A DNA stretch of 64,000 bases from NCBI RefSeq assembly GCF_965655635.1, contig NZ_CBFHHE010000004.1, positions 1-64,000 of the forward strand, in the 5' to 3' direction. Below the pieces are notes generated by a model. The model made no database searches, was not told the origin of the DNA, and worked only from the letters and a program-made list of their open reading frames with translations. Within the stretch, counting starts at the first letter, position 1. The number at the start of each line of letters is the position of its first letter. Of this stretch, positions 18,725-28,220 are shown piece after piece. The position numbers and the translations under genes are program-made. The DNA is from Nereida sp965655635 (GTDB lineage: Bacteria > Pseudomonadota > Alphaproteobacteria > Rhodobacterales > Rhodobacteraceae).

Positions 18725-19353
18725 ACGAACACGTCACCCTTGTTGATCATCCTTTGGTTCAGCACAAACTGTCTATCATGCGCGAGAAAGAGACCTCGAC
18801 GGGGCAATTTCGTCAGTTGCTGCGCGAGATAAGTCAGTTTTTGGCCTATGAAATCACCCGTGAATTGCCCTTGGAAAATCAAGCGATCGAAACGCCTATG
18901 GGGCCGATGGATGCGCCAATGTTGCGCGGCAAAAAGCTAGCGCTGATCTCGATTTTGCGGGCAGGAAACGGCCTTTTGGACGGTGTGCTTGAACTTGTTC
19001 CCTCTGCACGGGTGGGTTTTGTGGGGCTTTACCGCGATGAGCAAACCCTTGAACCCGTTGAATATTATTTCAAAGTGCCTGATGCGCTTGGGGAACGTCT
19101 GGTGATTGCAGTGGACCCGATGCTGGCTACAGGCAACTCATCTGTCGCCGCGATTGACCGTCTGAAAGAAGCGGGCGCTACGAACATTCGCTTCATGTGC
19201 CTGCTGGCCGCACCTGAGGGCATTGTCCGCATGAGAAAAGCGCATCCAGACGTGCATATCGTGACCGCTGCTGTGGATGAAAAACTCAATGAGCATGGCT
19301 ACATTGTGCCCGGTTTGGGGGACGCAGGAGACCGAATGTTCGGTACTAAGTAA
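18721..19353 (+). CDS. upp: Uracil phosphoribosyltransferase
   Basis: It makes UMP from uracil and PRPP. 210 residues, with the N-terminal VDHPLVQHKLSIMREKETST, the central LISILRAGNGLLDG and the PRPP loop AVDPMLATGNSS near 128-139. It closes the cdd-deoA-deoB-add-upp operon; its ATG overlaps the add stop by 4 bases. Confidence 0.96.
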   Translation: MNEHVTLVDHPLVQHKLSIMREKETSTGQFRQLLREISQFLAYEITRELPLENQAIETPMGPMDAPMLRGKKLALISILRAGNGLLDGVLELVPSARVGFVGLYRDEQTLEPVEYYFKVPDALGERLVIAVDPMLATGNSSVAAIDRLKEAGATNIRFMCLLAAPEGIVRMRKAHPDVHIVTAAVDEKLNEHGYIVPGLGDAGDRMFGTK

Positions 19354-19414
19354 AACCTTTGCCCTTTATTAATTAGGCGAAGTGGGGGATAAATAATAAA
19401 AGGACACAAAAACT

Positions 19415-20020
19415 ATGATCGTTTCACGCTTTTTTCTTATTGACCTGATTTTTTGCGTATTTTTCACTAGCATAGCTCGCGCAGAGCCGATGACAGGCTC
19501 GTTTGAAACGCTACCGTCGTTCAAGAAAGAAACAAGTAGTGCACATATAGCGATGCGGGCGAAAGCAGCTTGGCGACATAACGATACGGCGATGGTACCA
19601 CAGTTAGACGAACACTTAAGTTTAGCCGAAATTCAAGCTCTGGAGGAGAAGAATTACGAAGCATCAATACTAACAGTTTTACAGCCTGCCCCTGACCCTG
19701 ACAGTCTACCCAATGTTCAGCGCGACACCTATCGGTTAACCACAACTGAGACTATAGAAACAGGTGATGACCTGGTCCGAGAAGCGGTAAGGTCTGTACA
19801 ATTTGTTCAGGTTGGGACTTTTGGTGTGGAACGCAACGCTATTCAAGCCGCTAAAAAACTTGATGAATTAGGTTTGCCGACGAAGATTACGTTAGTGACG
19901 ATAGCAGACAAAAAATATGAAGTGGTGCTAGCAGGACCGTTTAGGGATCAATCGGCCATACGCGCAGCCCTTCAAAGCGCGCGATCTGCGGGCTTTCGCG
20001 ACGCTTTTCTTCGCAAGTAA
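19415..20020 (+). CDS. Exported SPOR-domain protein
   Basis: 201 residues: a signal peptide (cleavage likely after ARA at about 23), a low-complexity middle, and a C-terminal SPOR-like domain from about residue 126 (VQFVQVGTFGVERNAIQAAK, then VLAGPFRDQSAIRAALQSAR). SPOR domains bind denuded peptidoglycan, so a septal or cell-wall role is likely. The gene is more AT-rich than its neighbours and has an AAGGA site upstream. It is convergent with the next gene, 1 base apart. Confidence 0.72.
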   Translation: MIVSRFFLIDLIFCVFFTSIARAEPMTGSFETLPSFKKETSSAHIAMRAKAAWRHNDTAMVPQLDEHLSLAEIQALEEKNYEASILTVLQPAPDPDSLPNVQRDTYRLTTTETIETGDDLVREAVRSVQFVQVGTFGVERNAIQAAKKLDELGLPTKITLVTIADKKYEVVLAGPFRDQSAIRAALQSARSAGFRDAFLRK

Positions 20021-20021
20021 T

Positions 20022-21053
20022 TTACTGATCACAGATCCCTTGTAGGGCCAGCCAATTACGGTCGCTCAGCAACGGTGGATCGCTTAGCTGTGCCGCATCA
20101 AGCAGTGGTTTTGTCCGCTCTCCGCTTGGATCAATCGCTGCCGCTAGGGTGATCGTTTCAAGGCCGCGCAACCGCATTTGGTCAGCTAGCGCGCTCATCT
20201 CAACATCTTTTAACGGCGTCTGAACCAACGCTTGGGCATAGCCGCGCAGCACGTCTTGGGGCAGCTGCGCAGTGGTCAGCAATGTGAAGGTGTGGCGCAG
20301 TCCGGCAAACTCAAGCAGCGGGCGCACGGGGTCTTGGCCCGCTTGGCGCAGACCCGCCGCCAGCATAAACCCAGCCAGCACTTCTGGGTCATCATGATCT
20401 TCAACCAGGGTCGCACTCAGCAATAGTTTTCCACCGGGCAACCACAGACTATCCGGCAGGCCAGAGCGGTGAATTTGCGGCAGACCAACAGGTGTCACAA
20501 GCTCCGCATTATCCGCCGTGCCCCGAACGCGGTCCGTGACCATTTGCAGCGCACGGGTGCCTTCGCGGCGGGTACACGCAGGTCCTGCAAGGCGGTTAAT
20601 CTCACGGCTCAGTTCGCGGCCAATCTCGTCACGTTTGACTTGGGGCAAAACCCCAAGCGTGTGATCCACCATGGCGGGAGGCATCCAGAAAAAGCCAATC
20701 CAGCCCACCAATGCCAAGCTGCCCGCCAACACGCCGGCGCGGAGCCGCCCACGGTGCGGACGGGTCCGGTCGATCGCTTTGCGTACTTTGTCGATGGCCT
20801 CGACCATGGTTTTGTCGTCGATCTCAACAAGCTCGGCGCCGTCTGTATCGGGGCTGTAGGTGACCACGCCATCTTTGTCGGACACTTTGCGCACAGCGGC
20901 CAATGACCAATGGGACAAAACCCGTTCGGCGTTATCGGTAATCACAAGGGTGGCGTTGCCAAAAGACACGATCACCTCGCGGCGCTGCGCATCGGCATCC
21001 GCGCGCCAAAGGCCCGTGCTTTCGAGCAATGCGTACTGTGAAAGGGCGGTCAT
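20022..21053 (-). CDS. Single-pass membrane protein with degenerate M48 metallopeptidase-like domain
   Basis: 343 residues from the ATG at 21053. An N-terminal soluble part (residues 1-105) is followed by one membrane segment (GVLAGSLALVGWIGFFWMPP, about 110-129). The C-terminal region then follows the M48 layout: PLP-like approach, LPGGKLLLSATLVEDHDDPE and LAGFMLAAGL. In true M48 enzymes the last element reads LAAVLAHEIAH; here the HExxH zinc motif is missing, so catalysis is unlikely. This family link is my reading of the pattern and should be tested by profile search. Confidence 0.6.
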   Translation of the reverse strand: MTALSQYALLESTGLWRADADAQRREVIVSFGNATLVITDNAERVLSHWSLAAVRKVSDKDGVVTYSPDTDGAELVEIDDKTMVEAIDKVRKAIDRTRPHRGRLRAGVLAGSLALVGWIGFFWMPPAMVDHTLGVLPQVKRDEIGRELSREINRLAGPACTRREGTRALQMVTDRVRGTADNAELVTPVGLPQIHRSGLPDSLWLPGGKLLLSATLVEDHDDPEVLAGFMLAAGLRQAGQDPVRPLLEFAGLRHTFTLLTTAQLPQDVLRGYAQALVQTPLKDVEMSALADQMRLRGLETITLAAAIDPSGERTKPLLDAAQLSDPPLLSDRNWLALQGICDQ

Positions 21054-21123
21054 CTGACGCTTTATCTCCGTCAACTTGCTCTGAACAACATATAGGTCAG
21101 ACGCCGCACCGCCGCAATTGCGC

Positions 21124-22746
21124 TCAGAGGGATTTCGCCACTGTGCGCAATTCAAACTTCTGGATTTTGCCTGTTGAGGTTTTTGGCAGCTCTTGGAAAA
21201 TCACGCGCTTGGGCGTTTTGAAGCCCGCCAAATGCGTGCGGCAAAAGGCGATGATCTCGGCCTCGGTCGGGGTGGCGCCGTCTTTCAATTCAACAAAGGC
21301 GCAGGGAACCTCGCCCCATTTGTCATCGGGCTTGGCGACCACGGCGCATAGGTTTACGGCCGCGTGGTTCATCAACGCGCCTTCGACCTCAACAGAGCTG
21401 ATGTTTTCGCCGCCTGAAATGATGATGTCCTTGGCGCGGTCAGCGATTTGAATGAACCCGTCGGGGTGGTGCAGGGCAATGTCGCCGCTGTGGAAATACC
21501 CGCCCGCAAAGGCCTCGGCGGTGGCGTCCGGATTTTTCAGATACCCCTTCATCACGCAGTTGCCGCGCAACATGATCTCGCCGGTTGTGGTGCCGTCGCG
21601 CGGAATGTCGTTGCCGCTGTCGTCCCACACGGCGACGGGCTCCATCATGGGAAAAGCAACCCCTTGGCGCGCAGCGATGCTAGCCGCCTCATCTTGGGGC
21701 AGCGCGTCCCATGCGGGGTCCCAAAGGCATTCGGTGACGTGGCCATATGTTTCGGTCAGCCCGTAGACTTGTTGCACATCAAAGCCCAGTTTGGTGATGG
21801 CCGCCAACGTGGCGGGGGCGGGCGGCGCGCCGGCGGTAAAGACTTTGACCGTGTGATCAAAACTGCGCCGCGCCTCATCTGGGGCGTTGATGATCATGTT
21901 CAACACAATCGGTGCGCCGCCAAAATGGGTCACACCGGCGGCAACGGCGTCATAAATGGCGTGGGGTGTCACATCGCGGCAGCAGTGGATCGTACCGCCC
22001 AGCATTGGCATCATCCACGCGTGGTTCCAGCCATTACAGTGAAACATTGGCACGATCGTCAGATACTGTGGGCGCAGCGGCATTTGCCACGCAGCCGGTG
22101 TGCCCATGGTCATTAGATATGCGCCGCGGTGATGATAGACCACGCCTTTGGGCCGCCCTGTGGTGCCAGAGGTGTAATTCAGCGCAAGGCTTTCCCATTC
22201 GTCTTCGGGCATCATCCAAGTAAACGATGCATCGCCTGTGGCCAGAAAATCTTCGTATGTTTGGTGCGCGCCGGTGGCTGTGATGCCCGCAACAGCGTCC
22301 GGCACTTCGATCAACAGGGGCGCGGGGCCGTCCATCCGTTCAATCGCTTGCAACGCCAGTGGCATGAATTGGGTGTCGACCAAAGCGGCCTTGGCCTCGC
22401 CGTGATCAAAGATGTAGGCCACGGTATCGGGATCAAGGCGGGTGTTGATGGTATTCAAAACCGCGCCGCACGCGGGCACGCCAAACGCTGCTTCGCATTG
22501 GGCTGGTGTGTTTGGCAGCAGCGTCGCCACCACGTCGCCGCTTTGCACACCGATCCCGTTTAGCGCGCTGGCCAATTGTGAGCAGCGGGCGTGGTACTGC
22601 GCATAGGTGATTTTATGATCACCATAGATCACCGCGATGGTTTGGGCGAACACATCAGCTGCACGGCGCAAATGGGACAGCGGCGTTAGGGGTACGTAAT
22701 TGGCGGGTGTTTTGTCTAAACCCGTCTCATCTTTCATCCAGCCCAT
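21124..22746 (-). CDS. AMP-dependent acyl-CoA synthetase (DmdB/AAE1-like clade)
   Basis: A 540-residue adenylate-forming enzyme: NYTSGTTGRPKGVVYHHRG (about 191-209), the VYGLTETYGH core near 320, HSGDIALHHPDG near 420, and KTSTGKIQKFELR at the C-terminus (catalytic Lys). The length and N-terminus fit the medium-chain/DmdB-like group that activates branched or methylmercaptopropionate-type acids, but the substrate is not determined. The ATG follows GGGAGGG. Confidence 0.85.
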   Translation of the reverse strand: MGWMKDETGLDKTPANYVPLTPLSHLRRAADVFAQTIAVIYGDHKITYAQYHARCSQLASALNGIGVQSGDVVATLLPNTPAQCEAAFGVPACGAVLNTINTRLDPDTVAYIFDHGEAKAALVDTQFMPLALQAIERMDGPAPLLIEVPDAVAGITATGAHQTYEDFLATGDASFTWMMPEDEWESLALNYTSGTTGRPKGVVYHHRGAYLMTMGTPAAWQMPLRPQYLTIVPMFHCNGWNHAWMMPMLGGTIHCCRDVTPHAIYDAVAAGVTHFGGAPIVLNMIINAPDEARRSFDHTVKVFTAGAPPAPATLAAITKLGFDVQQVYGLTETYGHVTECLWDPAWDALPQDEAASIAARQGVAFPMMEPVAVWDDSGNDIPRDGTTTGEIMLRGNCVMKGYLKNPDATAEAFAGGYFHSGDIALHHPDGFIQIADRAKDIIISGGENISSVEVEGALMNHAAVNLCAVVAKPDDKWGEVPCAFVELKDGATPTEAEIIAFCRTHLAGFKTPKRVIFQELPKTSTGKIQKFELRTVAKSL

Positions 22747-22856
22747 TGCGCCCTCCCAAGCAGTTTATCTCCCGACGCGCGCCTTGTCGTCGGGGCCCCG
22801 TGTATCGTTCACTATGGCGCTTGCGCGGCGAGAGGCAAGCAGTCAATGATGCGCAA

Positions 22857-23810
22857 ATGAGCAGCACACCTTCCAATAACACCGCAGCGATCGGCTGGAT
22901 GATGACGGCGATGGTCATTTTGGGCATCGTCGATAACCTTGTGCCCTACATTGTGGACGACATCAGCCTTTGGCAGTTCCATACCCTGCGCAGCATTGTT
23001 GCAGTGGCGACAGTGGTGCTTTTGGGGGTGGTTTTCGGGCTGAACTTACGCCCAAAGCGGCTTTGGGCCGTGCTGGGACGTTCACTGTTTTTGGCGATTG
23101 CGATGATTTTGTATTTCGGCTGCCTTGGCTTTTTCCCGATTTCAGCTGCCGCGGCGGGGCTGTTCACTGCGCCCGTTTTGGTGGTGTTTATCGAGGCTGT
23201 CTGGTCACGCACGCCCATCGGTCCTGTGCGGTTGGTAACGGCTTTTGTGGGGTTGTGCGGGGCGCTGATGGTGCTGAAGCCGGATGTGGGCGGGCTTGGC
23301 TGGCCCAATCTGGTGCCTATTTTGGCAGGCGTGTTTTACGCCACGGGCAACGTGACCACCCGCAAATGGTGCGAAGGCGAAACCCCGTGGGTGCTGACAT
23401 GGAGCTATATGGCGTGGGTTTTGTTGATCGCTGCATTGGTATCACTATACCTGCAGGCCAACCCGGGTGAGGGGTTCTTGGGCCGCGCGTGGGTTTGGCC
23501 CACGGCGCTGTCATGGCGGATCATTCTGGTGCAGGCAGTGGTCTCCGTTGGGGCGATTGCGTGCCTGATGAAGGCGTATTTGACGGGGGACGCGCCGATC
23601 GTTTCGGTCTTTGAATACACGCTGCTGATCTTTGCCTCGATCACGGCATATATCCTGTTTGGCACGGTGGTCAGCCCGATTGGGTTGCTGGGGATGGTGG
23701 TCATCATCGGCTCTGGTGCGGTCGTGGCGTGGCGGGTGCAACGCGCCGAGCGGCTTGATCGCAATGAGCGACCTAAGCAGTCTGAGTTACCCGAGCAGCT
23801 TGCCCCATGA
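22857..23810 (+). CDS. EamA/DMT-family transporter
   Basis: About 317 residues with ten predicted membrane segments in two EamA repeats (first from about 10 to 140, second from about 150 to 290). It is an inner-membrane exporter or importer of small metabolites; the substrate is unknown. I start at ATG 22857 (MSSTPSNN...), since the upstream in-frame codons do not look like a transporter N-terminus. It overlaps the sulfotransferase-like gene by 4 bases. Confidence 0.83.
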   Translation: MSSTPSNNTAAIGWMMTAMVILGIVDNLVPYIVDDISLWQFHTLRSIVAVATVVLLGVVFGLNLRPKRLWAVLGRSLFLAIAMILYFGCLGFFPISAAAAGLFTAPVLVVFIEAVWSRTPIGPVRLVTAFVGLCGALMVLKPDVGGLGWPNLVPILAGVFYATGNVTTRKWCEGETPWVLTWSYMAWVLLIAALVSLYLQANPGEGFLGRAWVWPTALSWRIILVQAVVSVGAIACLMKAYLTGDAPIVSVFEYTLLIFASITAYILFGTVVSPIGLLGMVVIIGSGAVVAWRVQRAERLDRNERPKQSELPEQLAP

Positions 23811-24439
23811 TCTATAGCAAGGGCCGCAACTACCTGCTGACCCATGCGCCCAAAACGGGGGGCACGGCCCTAATGCTGGCGCTTGAGGCGCGGGCGATGG
23901 CGGATGATATTATTGTGGGTGATACCCCAAAAGGCAAAGCGCGGGCAAAGCGGCAAAAGAGCCTTCAGACGGCGGGGCGGCTTTGGAAACACGCGACCCG
24001 CGCAGATTTGGCTGGGTTGGTGGAAGGCGCGCCATTTGCGGTAAGTTTGGTGCGCAATCCGTGGGGCCGCGTGGTGAGTTATTATCACTGGCTGCGCGCC
24101 CAAAAATTCACCCACCGCGCCGTGGCTCTTGCCAAAGATGAAACCCTCGAGGCGTTTGTTTTGGCGCTGTGGTTGCAAGACAGCCTGCGCGCGCATCCCT
24201 ATGCCCATTACGTCACGGATGAGAACGGTGTGGAGCAGTGCGATGCGTTCATCCGCCTTGAGCATCTGACCGATGATCTTGCCCCGTTTGAGACGCATCT
24301 AGGGTTCAAGCTTGAGGTCGGGCGTGCCAATGTATCACAGCGCGATGCAGACTACCGCGGCTATTCCAGCGACACGACCCGCGATGTGATTGCAGACGTC
24401 TGTGCCCAAGATATTGCGCGGTTTGGCTACGTATTTTGA
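23807..24439 (+). CDS. Sulfotransferase-family protein
   Basis: 210 residues. The N-terminal LLTHAPKTGGTALMLAL is the 5'-phosphosulfate-binding (PAPS) loop, and AVSLVRNPWGRVVSYYHWL (about 78-96) is the 3'-phosphate-binding segment, both typical of the sulfotransferase fold. Roseobacters carry several such short proteins, probably acting on surface glycans or other acceptors. The acceptor is unknown. It is translationally coupled to the EamA gene. Confidence 0.78.
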   Translation: MIYSKGRNYLLTHAPKTGGTALMLALEARAMADDIIVGDTPKGKARAKRQKSLQTAGRLWKHATRADLAGLVEGAPFAVSLVRNPWGRVVSYYHWLRAQKFTHRAVALAKDETLEAFVLALWLQDSLRAHPYAHYVTDENGVEQCDAFIRLEHLTDDLAPFETHLGFKLEVGRANVSQRDADYRGYSSDTTRDVIADVCAQDIARFGYVF

Positions 24440-24761
24440 TGCACAAATATCCCCGCTGGCCCAATGAAAGGCCGCGAGGGGGACAGCAGTGCAGGGCACC
24501 TCGGTCCGTATGTCGCCAGAGGGGGCTCGGGCATATTTGTTGGGTTTTGCGGTAAAACGAGGCCGTAAAAGAGGCAGCGCTGCCGTTGGTATGATCCGGT
24601 TGGGGGTGTAAGGCCCGCGCGGTATCAGGGTCGATATGCGGTGTGTCAAACCGCAACAATTTAGGACGTCCTGAGCGCAGTCTAGAGCGGGGGCGTTAAC
24701 GGTGTCTTAGACCACCGTGCGGTGCACGCCCCCGCTAATAAGTTACAGTGCGAATGGCGTT
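24440..24761. other. Non-coding spacer between convergent genes
   Basis: 322 bases between the sulfotransferase-like gene and the FadB-like gene. No credible gene is seen; short open frames here lack ribosome sites. The only clear structure is the hairpin at 24686-24736. Confidence 0.6.
24686..24736. terminator. Long hairpin between convergent genes
   Basis: An 11-base perfect outer stem (24686-24696, AGCGGGGGCGT, with 24726-24736) encloses an inner ACGGTG/CACCGT stem. There is no T-run, so it may work as a bidirectional barrier or as a structured 3' end rather than a classical terminator. Confidence 0.45.
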
Positions 24762-26948
24762 CTAAGCAGCAGGGGCAAAGCGGCCGTAAAAGCTTTGTCC
24801 CTTGTCGGCCATATCACGCAAAAGCGCAGGGGTCGCAAAGCGTGCCCCGAACTTTTCGTTAAGCGCATCACAGCGTTCTGCCGCATAGGGCGCGCCGATG
24901 ATATCAAGCCACGACAGCGGCCCGCCAGACCACGGCGCAAAGCCCCAGCCAAGGATCGCGCCCACGTCACCTTCGCGGATGTCCATCAGAACACCGTCCT
25001 CAAGGGCGCGTACGGCCTCAAGGGTTTGGGCAAACATCAGGCGGTGCTGGACCTCGATGATGTCAGGCTGTGCGTCACTTGTGGGGTATTTGGCTGCAAG
25101 ACCGTCCCACAGCAATCCGCGCTTACCTTTGTCGTCATAGGCGTAAAAGCCCGCGTTGGCTTTGCGGCCCAAACGGCCCTCATCGGCCATCCAGAACAGC
25201 ACTTCGTCCACGGCGCCGTCTGGGTAGGCGTCGCCCATGGCGGCTTTGGTTGCTTTGGCAATTTTCACACCCAGATCTACAGATGTTTCATCGACCAATT
25301 GAAGCGGGCCAAGGGGCATGCCCAATTGTTTGGCTGCATTTTCGATCAGGGCAGGCTGCACCCCTTCCGCGACCATGCGGATGCCTTCGTTGATGTAGGG
25401 AATGATACAGCGGTTCGCGTAGAAAAAGCGCGCATCATTAACCACGATCGGGGTCTTTTTGATCTGACGCACAAAGTCGAGCGCCTTGGCCGTGGCGCGA
25501 TCACCGGTTTGCGCGCCTTTGATGATTTCCACCAACAACATTTTGTCGACTGGTGAGAAAAAGTGGATGCCGATGAATTGCTCTGGGCGTGCACTGGCTT
25601 TGGCCAACTCAGAAATAGGCAAGGTCGAGGTGTTGGTGGCAAAGATGCACTCTGCATCCACCACCGCTTCGACTTTCTTGGTGACTTCTGCTTTGATAGC
25701 CACGTCCTCAAAGACCGCCTCAACGATCAGATCACAACCCGCAAGGGCGTTGTAATCTGTGGTTGCGGTAATCTGCGCCAGCACGGCCTCTTTCTTTTCG
25801 GGCGTGGCTTTTTTGCGCGCGATGCCTTTGTCCATGTAGGTGGCGGTGTAGTCTTTGCCTTTGTCCGCGGCCTCTTGGCTTTGATCCAGCAAAACAACCT
25901 CGATGCCTGCAAGGGCGGAGACAAGTGCGATGCCCGCGCCCATCATGCCAGCCCCCAAAACGCCCACTTTGCCCACGGATTGGTCACTGACCTCTGCCGG
26001 ACGCACAGCACCTTTTTCAAGTGCCTCTTTGTTGATGAACAGCGAACGGATCATGGCAGAAGACGATGGGTTCATCAGCACATTGGTGAACCAGCGCGCC
26101 TCAATTTTGATGGCCGCATCAAAAGGCACCAACGCGCCTTCATAGACCGCCGACAAAAGCGCCTTGGCCGCAGGAAACGCGCCTTGGGTTTTGCCGTTCA
26201 CCATAGCCGAGGCACCCACATAGGTCATGAAACCCGCAGGGTGGTAGGGCGCGCCGCCTGGCATTTTGTAGCCCTTTTCGTCCCATGGTTTGACGATCTT
26301 TGGCTCGGAGAGGACCCACTCTCTGGCCGCTGCAACGGGATCATCCGCGATCTCGTCGATGAGGCCGGCCGCTTTGGCGCGCGCAGGGTCGCTTAGCTTC
26401 CCTTCCAGCAGGAATGGCGAGGCACCCATGGCGCCCATCTTGCGCACAAGCCGCGTGGTGCCGCCCATGCCCGGGAAGATACCAACCATGATTTCAGGCA
26501 GGCCAATTTTGGCCTTGGGGTTGGGGGCTGCAAAAATGCGGTGGCACGCAAGGGGCAGTTCAAACCCGATGCCAAGGGCCGTGCCGGGCAGGGCCGCCGC
26601 GATTGGTTTGCCGCCTTTGTTGGTTTTGGGGTCCATGCCTGCGCGCTCAATCTTGCGCAAAATAGCATGGGTGGCCATGAGGCCGTCCATAAGGCCGCGC
26701 GCAGGTGCTTCACCGGCCATCTCTTTCATCTTGGAGATGATGTTCAAATCCATACCGCCCGCAAACGAGCCGGGTTTGCCAGAGGTCAGCACAGCGCCTT
26801 TGATGGCATCATCGGCCAGCACTTGGTCAATGAGTGCGTCAAGGTCGTCAAAACCCTGCTGGTTCATCACGTTCATGGATTTGCCAACGGTGTCCCACAC
26901 GATTGTGGCCACGCCGTCTGCGTCGATGTTCATAGAAAAGTCAGACAT
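24762..26948 (-). CDS. fadB: 3-hydroxyacyl-CoA dehydrogenase / enoyl-CoA hydratase, multifunctional beta-oxidation enzyme
   Basis: It hydrates enoyl-CoA and oxidises 3-hydroxyacyl-CoA with NAD+. 728 residues: an N-terminal crotonase domain (GMDLNIISKM near 65, EIMVGIFPGMGG near 150), then a Rossmann 3HCDH domain from about 318 (VGVLGAGMMGAGIALVSALA), and C-terminal 3HCDH repeats (ARFFYANRCIIPYINEG). It lies 12 bases downstream of the thiolase; the pair forms the trifunctional complex. Start ATG with AAGGAG. FadJ versus FadB naming cannot be settled. Confidence 0.93.
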   Translation of the reverse strand: MSDFSMNIDADGVATIVWDTVGKSMNVMNQQGFDDLDALIDQVLADDAIKGAVLTSGKPGSFAGGMDLNIISKMKEMAGEAPARGLMDGLMATHAILRKIERAGMDPKTNKGGKPIAAALPGTALGIGFELPLACHRIFAAPNPKAKIGLPEIMVGIFPGMGGTTRLVRKMGAMGASPFLLEGKLSDPARAKAAGLIDEIADDPVAAAREWVLSEPKIVKPWDEKGYKMPGGAPYHPAGFMTYVGASAMVNGKTQGAFPAAKALLSAVYEGALVPFDAAIKIEARWFTNVLMNPSSSAMIRSLFINKEALEKGAVRPAEVSDQSVGKVGVLGAGMMGAGIALVSALAGIEVVLLDQSQEAADKGKDYTATYMDKGIARKKATPEKKEAVLAQITATTDYNALAGCDLIVEAVFEDVAIKAEVTKKVEAVVDAECIFATNTSTLPISELAKASARPEQFIGIHFFSPVDKMLLVEIIKGAQTGDRATAKALDFVRQIKKTPIVVNDARFFYANRCIIPYINEGIRMVAEGVQPALIENAAKQLGMPLGPLQLVDETSVDLGVKIAKATKAAMGDAYPDGAVDEVLFWMADEGRLGRKANAGFYAYDDKGKRGLLWDGLAAKYPTSDAQPDIIEVQHRLMFAQTLEAVRALEDGVLMDIREGDVGAILGWGFAPWSGGPLSWLDIIGAPYAAERCDALNEKFGARFATPALLRDMADKGQSFYGRFAPAA

Positions 26949-26960
26949 ATCAATGGCTCC

Positions 26961-28172
26961 TTACACGCGTTCGATGATTGTTGCGGCACCCATGCCAGAG
27001 GCGATGCACAAAGTGGCCAAGCCAACTTCTTTGTCCGCGCGCTCCATCTCATCAAGCAAAGTGCCGATGATGATTGCGCCGGTCGCTCCAAGGGGGTGGC
27101 CCATGGCGATAGACCCGCCGTTCACGTTGACCACGCTATCGTCCATGTCAAAGGCCTGCATAAAGCGCAGCACGACCGAGGCGAATGCTTCGTTTACCTC
27201 AAACAGATCGATGTCTTTTATCGACATCCCCGCATCCGCAAGGATCTTTTCAGTAACGGGCACAGGGCCGGTCAGCATGATGGTGGGGTCGGTCCCAATC
27301 TTGGCCGTCTGACGGATGCGTGCGCGGGGCTTCAGCCCGTGCTTTTCGCCAAATGCTTTTGAACCGATCAGAACGCCCGCCGCACCATCAACGATGCCCG
27401 ACGAGTTGCCCGCGTGGTGGATGTGGTTAATCTTTTCGAGGTGCGGATATTTCAGCAACGCAACTTTATCAAAGCCGGGCATGACCTCGCCCATGGCCTG
27501 AAACGCGGGGTTCAAACCGCCCAGTGACTGCATGTCCGTTTGGGGGCGCATGTATTCATCATGGGCCAGAATATCGAGACCATTTTGATCGCGCACAGTG
27601 ATCATCGAATTGGCGAAACGGTTGTCATCCCACGCGGCTTTGGCGCGTTGTTGGGATTTCACGGCCAGCTCATCTGCATCTGTGCGGCTGAATCCGTACT
27701 CAGTGGCGATGATATCGGCAGAGATACCTTGGGGGACAAAATACGTGTCCATCGCAACTGATGGATCAACGGCGATAGCCGCCCCGTCACTGCCCATGGC
27801 AACGCGGCCCATCATTTCAACGCCGCCCGCGATATACGCGTCACCAGCCCCGCCTTTGATCTGGTTGGCAGCAAGGTTCACCGCTTCCATGCCTGAGGCG
27901 CAAAACCGGTTGATCGCAAGGCCGGGGATTGACTGATCAAGGTCAGAAGCCAGCACTGCTGTGCGCGCAAGACAGCCACCTTGTTCCATGACTTGGGTCA
28001 CGTTGCCCCAGATCACGTCTTCAACGGCGTGACCGTTTAGATCGTTGCGCGATTTCAGCGCATTGAGGATTTGGGCAGACAGGCGCACGGATGTGACTTC
28101 GTGCAGCGAGCCGTCTTTGCGGCCCTTTCCGCGCGGGGTGCGAACAGCGTCATAAATATAGGCTTCAGACAT
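26961..28172 (-). CDS. fadA: Acetyl-CoA C-acyltransferase (thiolase)
   Basis: It performs thiolytic cleavage of 3-ketoacyl-CoA in beta-oxidation. 403 residues: the active Cys in NRFCASGMEAVNLAANQ (about residue 92), HHAGNSSGIVDGAAG, and the C-terminal GGSIAMGHPLGATGA and CIASGMGAA motifs holding the catalytic His and second Cys. It is in the operon acyl-CoA dehydrogenase, small ORF, fadA, fadB, read on the minus strand. Confidence 0.94.
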   Translation of the reverse strand: MSEAYIYDAVRTPRGKGRKDGSLHEVTSVRLSAQILNALKSRNDLNGHAVEDVIWGNVTQVMEQGGCLARTAVLASDLDQSIPGLAINRFCASGMEAVNLAANQIKGGAGDAYIAGGVEMMGRVAMGSDGAAIAVDPSVAMDTYFVPQGISADIIATEYGFSRTDADELAVKSQQRAKAAWDDNRFANSMITVRDQNGLDILAHDEYMRPQTDMQSLGGLNPAFQAMGEVMPGFDKVALLKYPHLEKINHIHHAGNSSGIVDGAAGVLIGSKAFGEKHGLKPRARIRQTAKIGTDPTIMLTGPVPVTEKILADAGMSIKDIDLFEVNEAFASVVLRFMQAFDMDDSVVNVNGGSIAMGHPLGATGAIIIGTLLDEMERADKEVGLATLCIASGMGAATIIERV

Positions 28173-28220
28173 GAGGGTAGTCTCCTTGTTGGGCGGGGTC
28201 AGCGGACAAATTGCGCCGCG

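Noticed and set aside
24717..27362. Several long plus-strand frames opposite fadB and fadA
   Set aside because: All are antisense to conserved beta-oxidation genes; none has a family motif or ribosome site.
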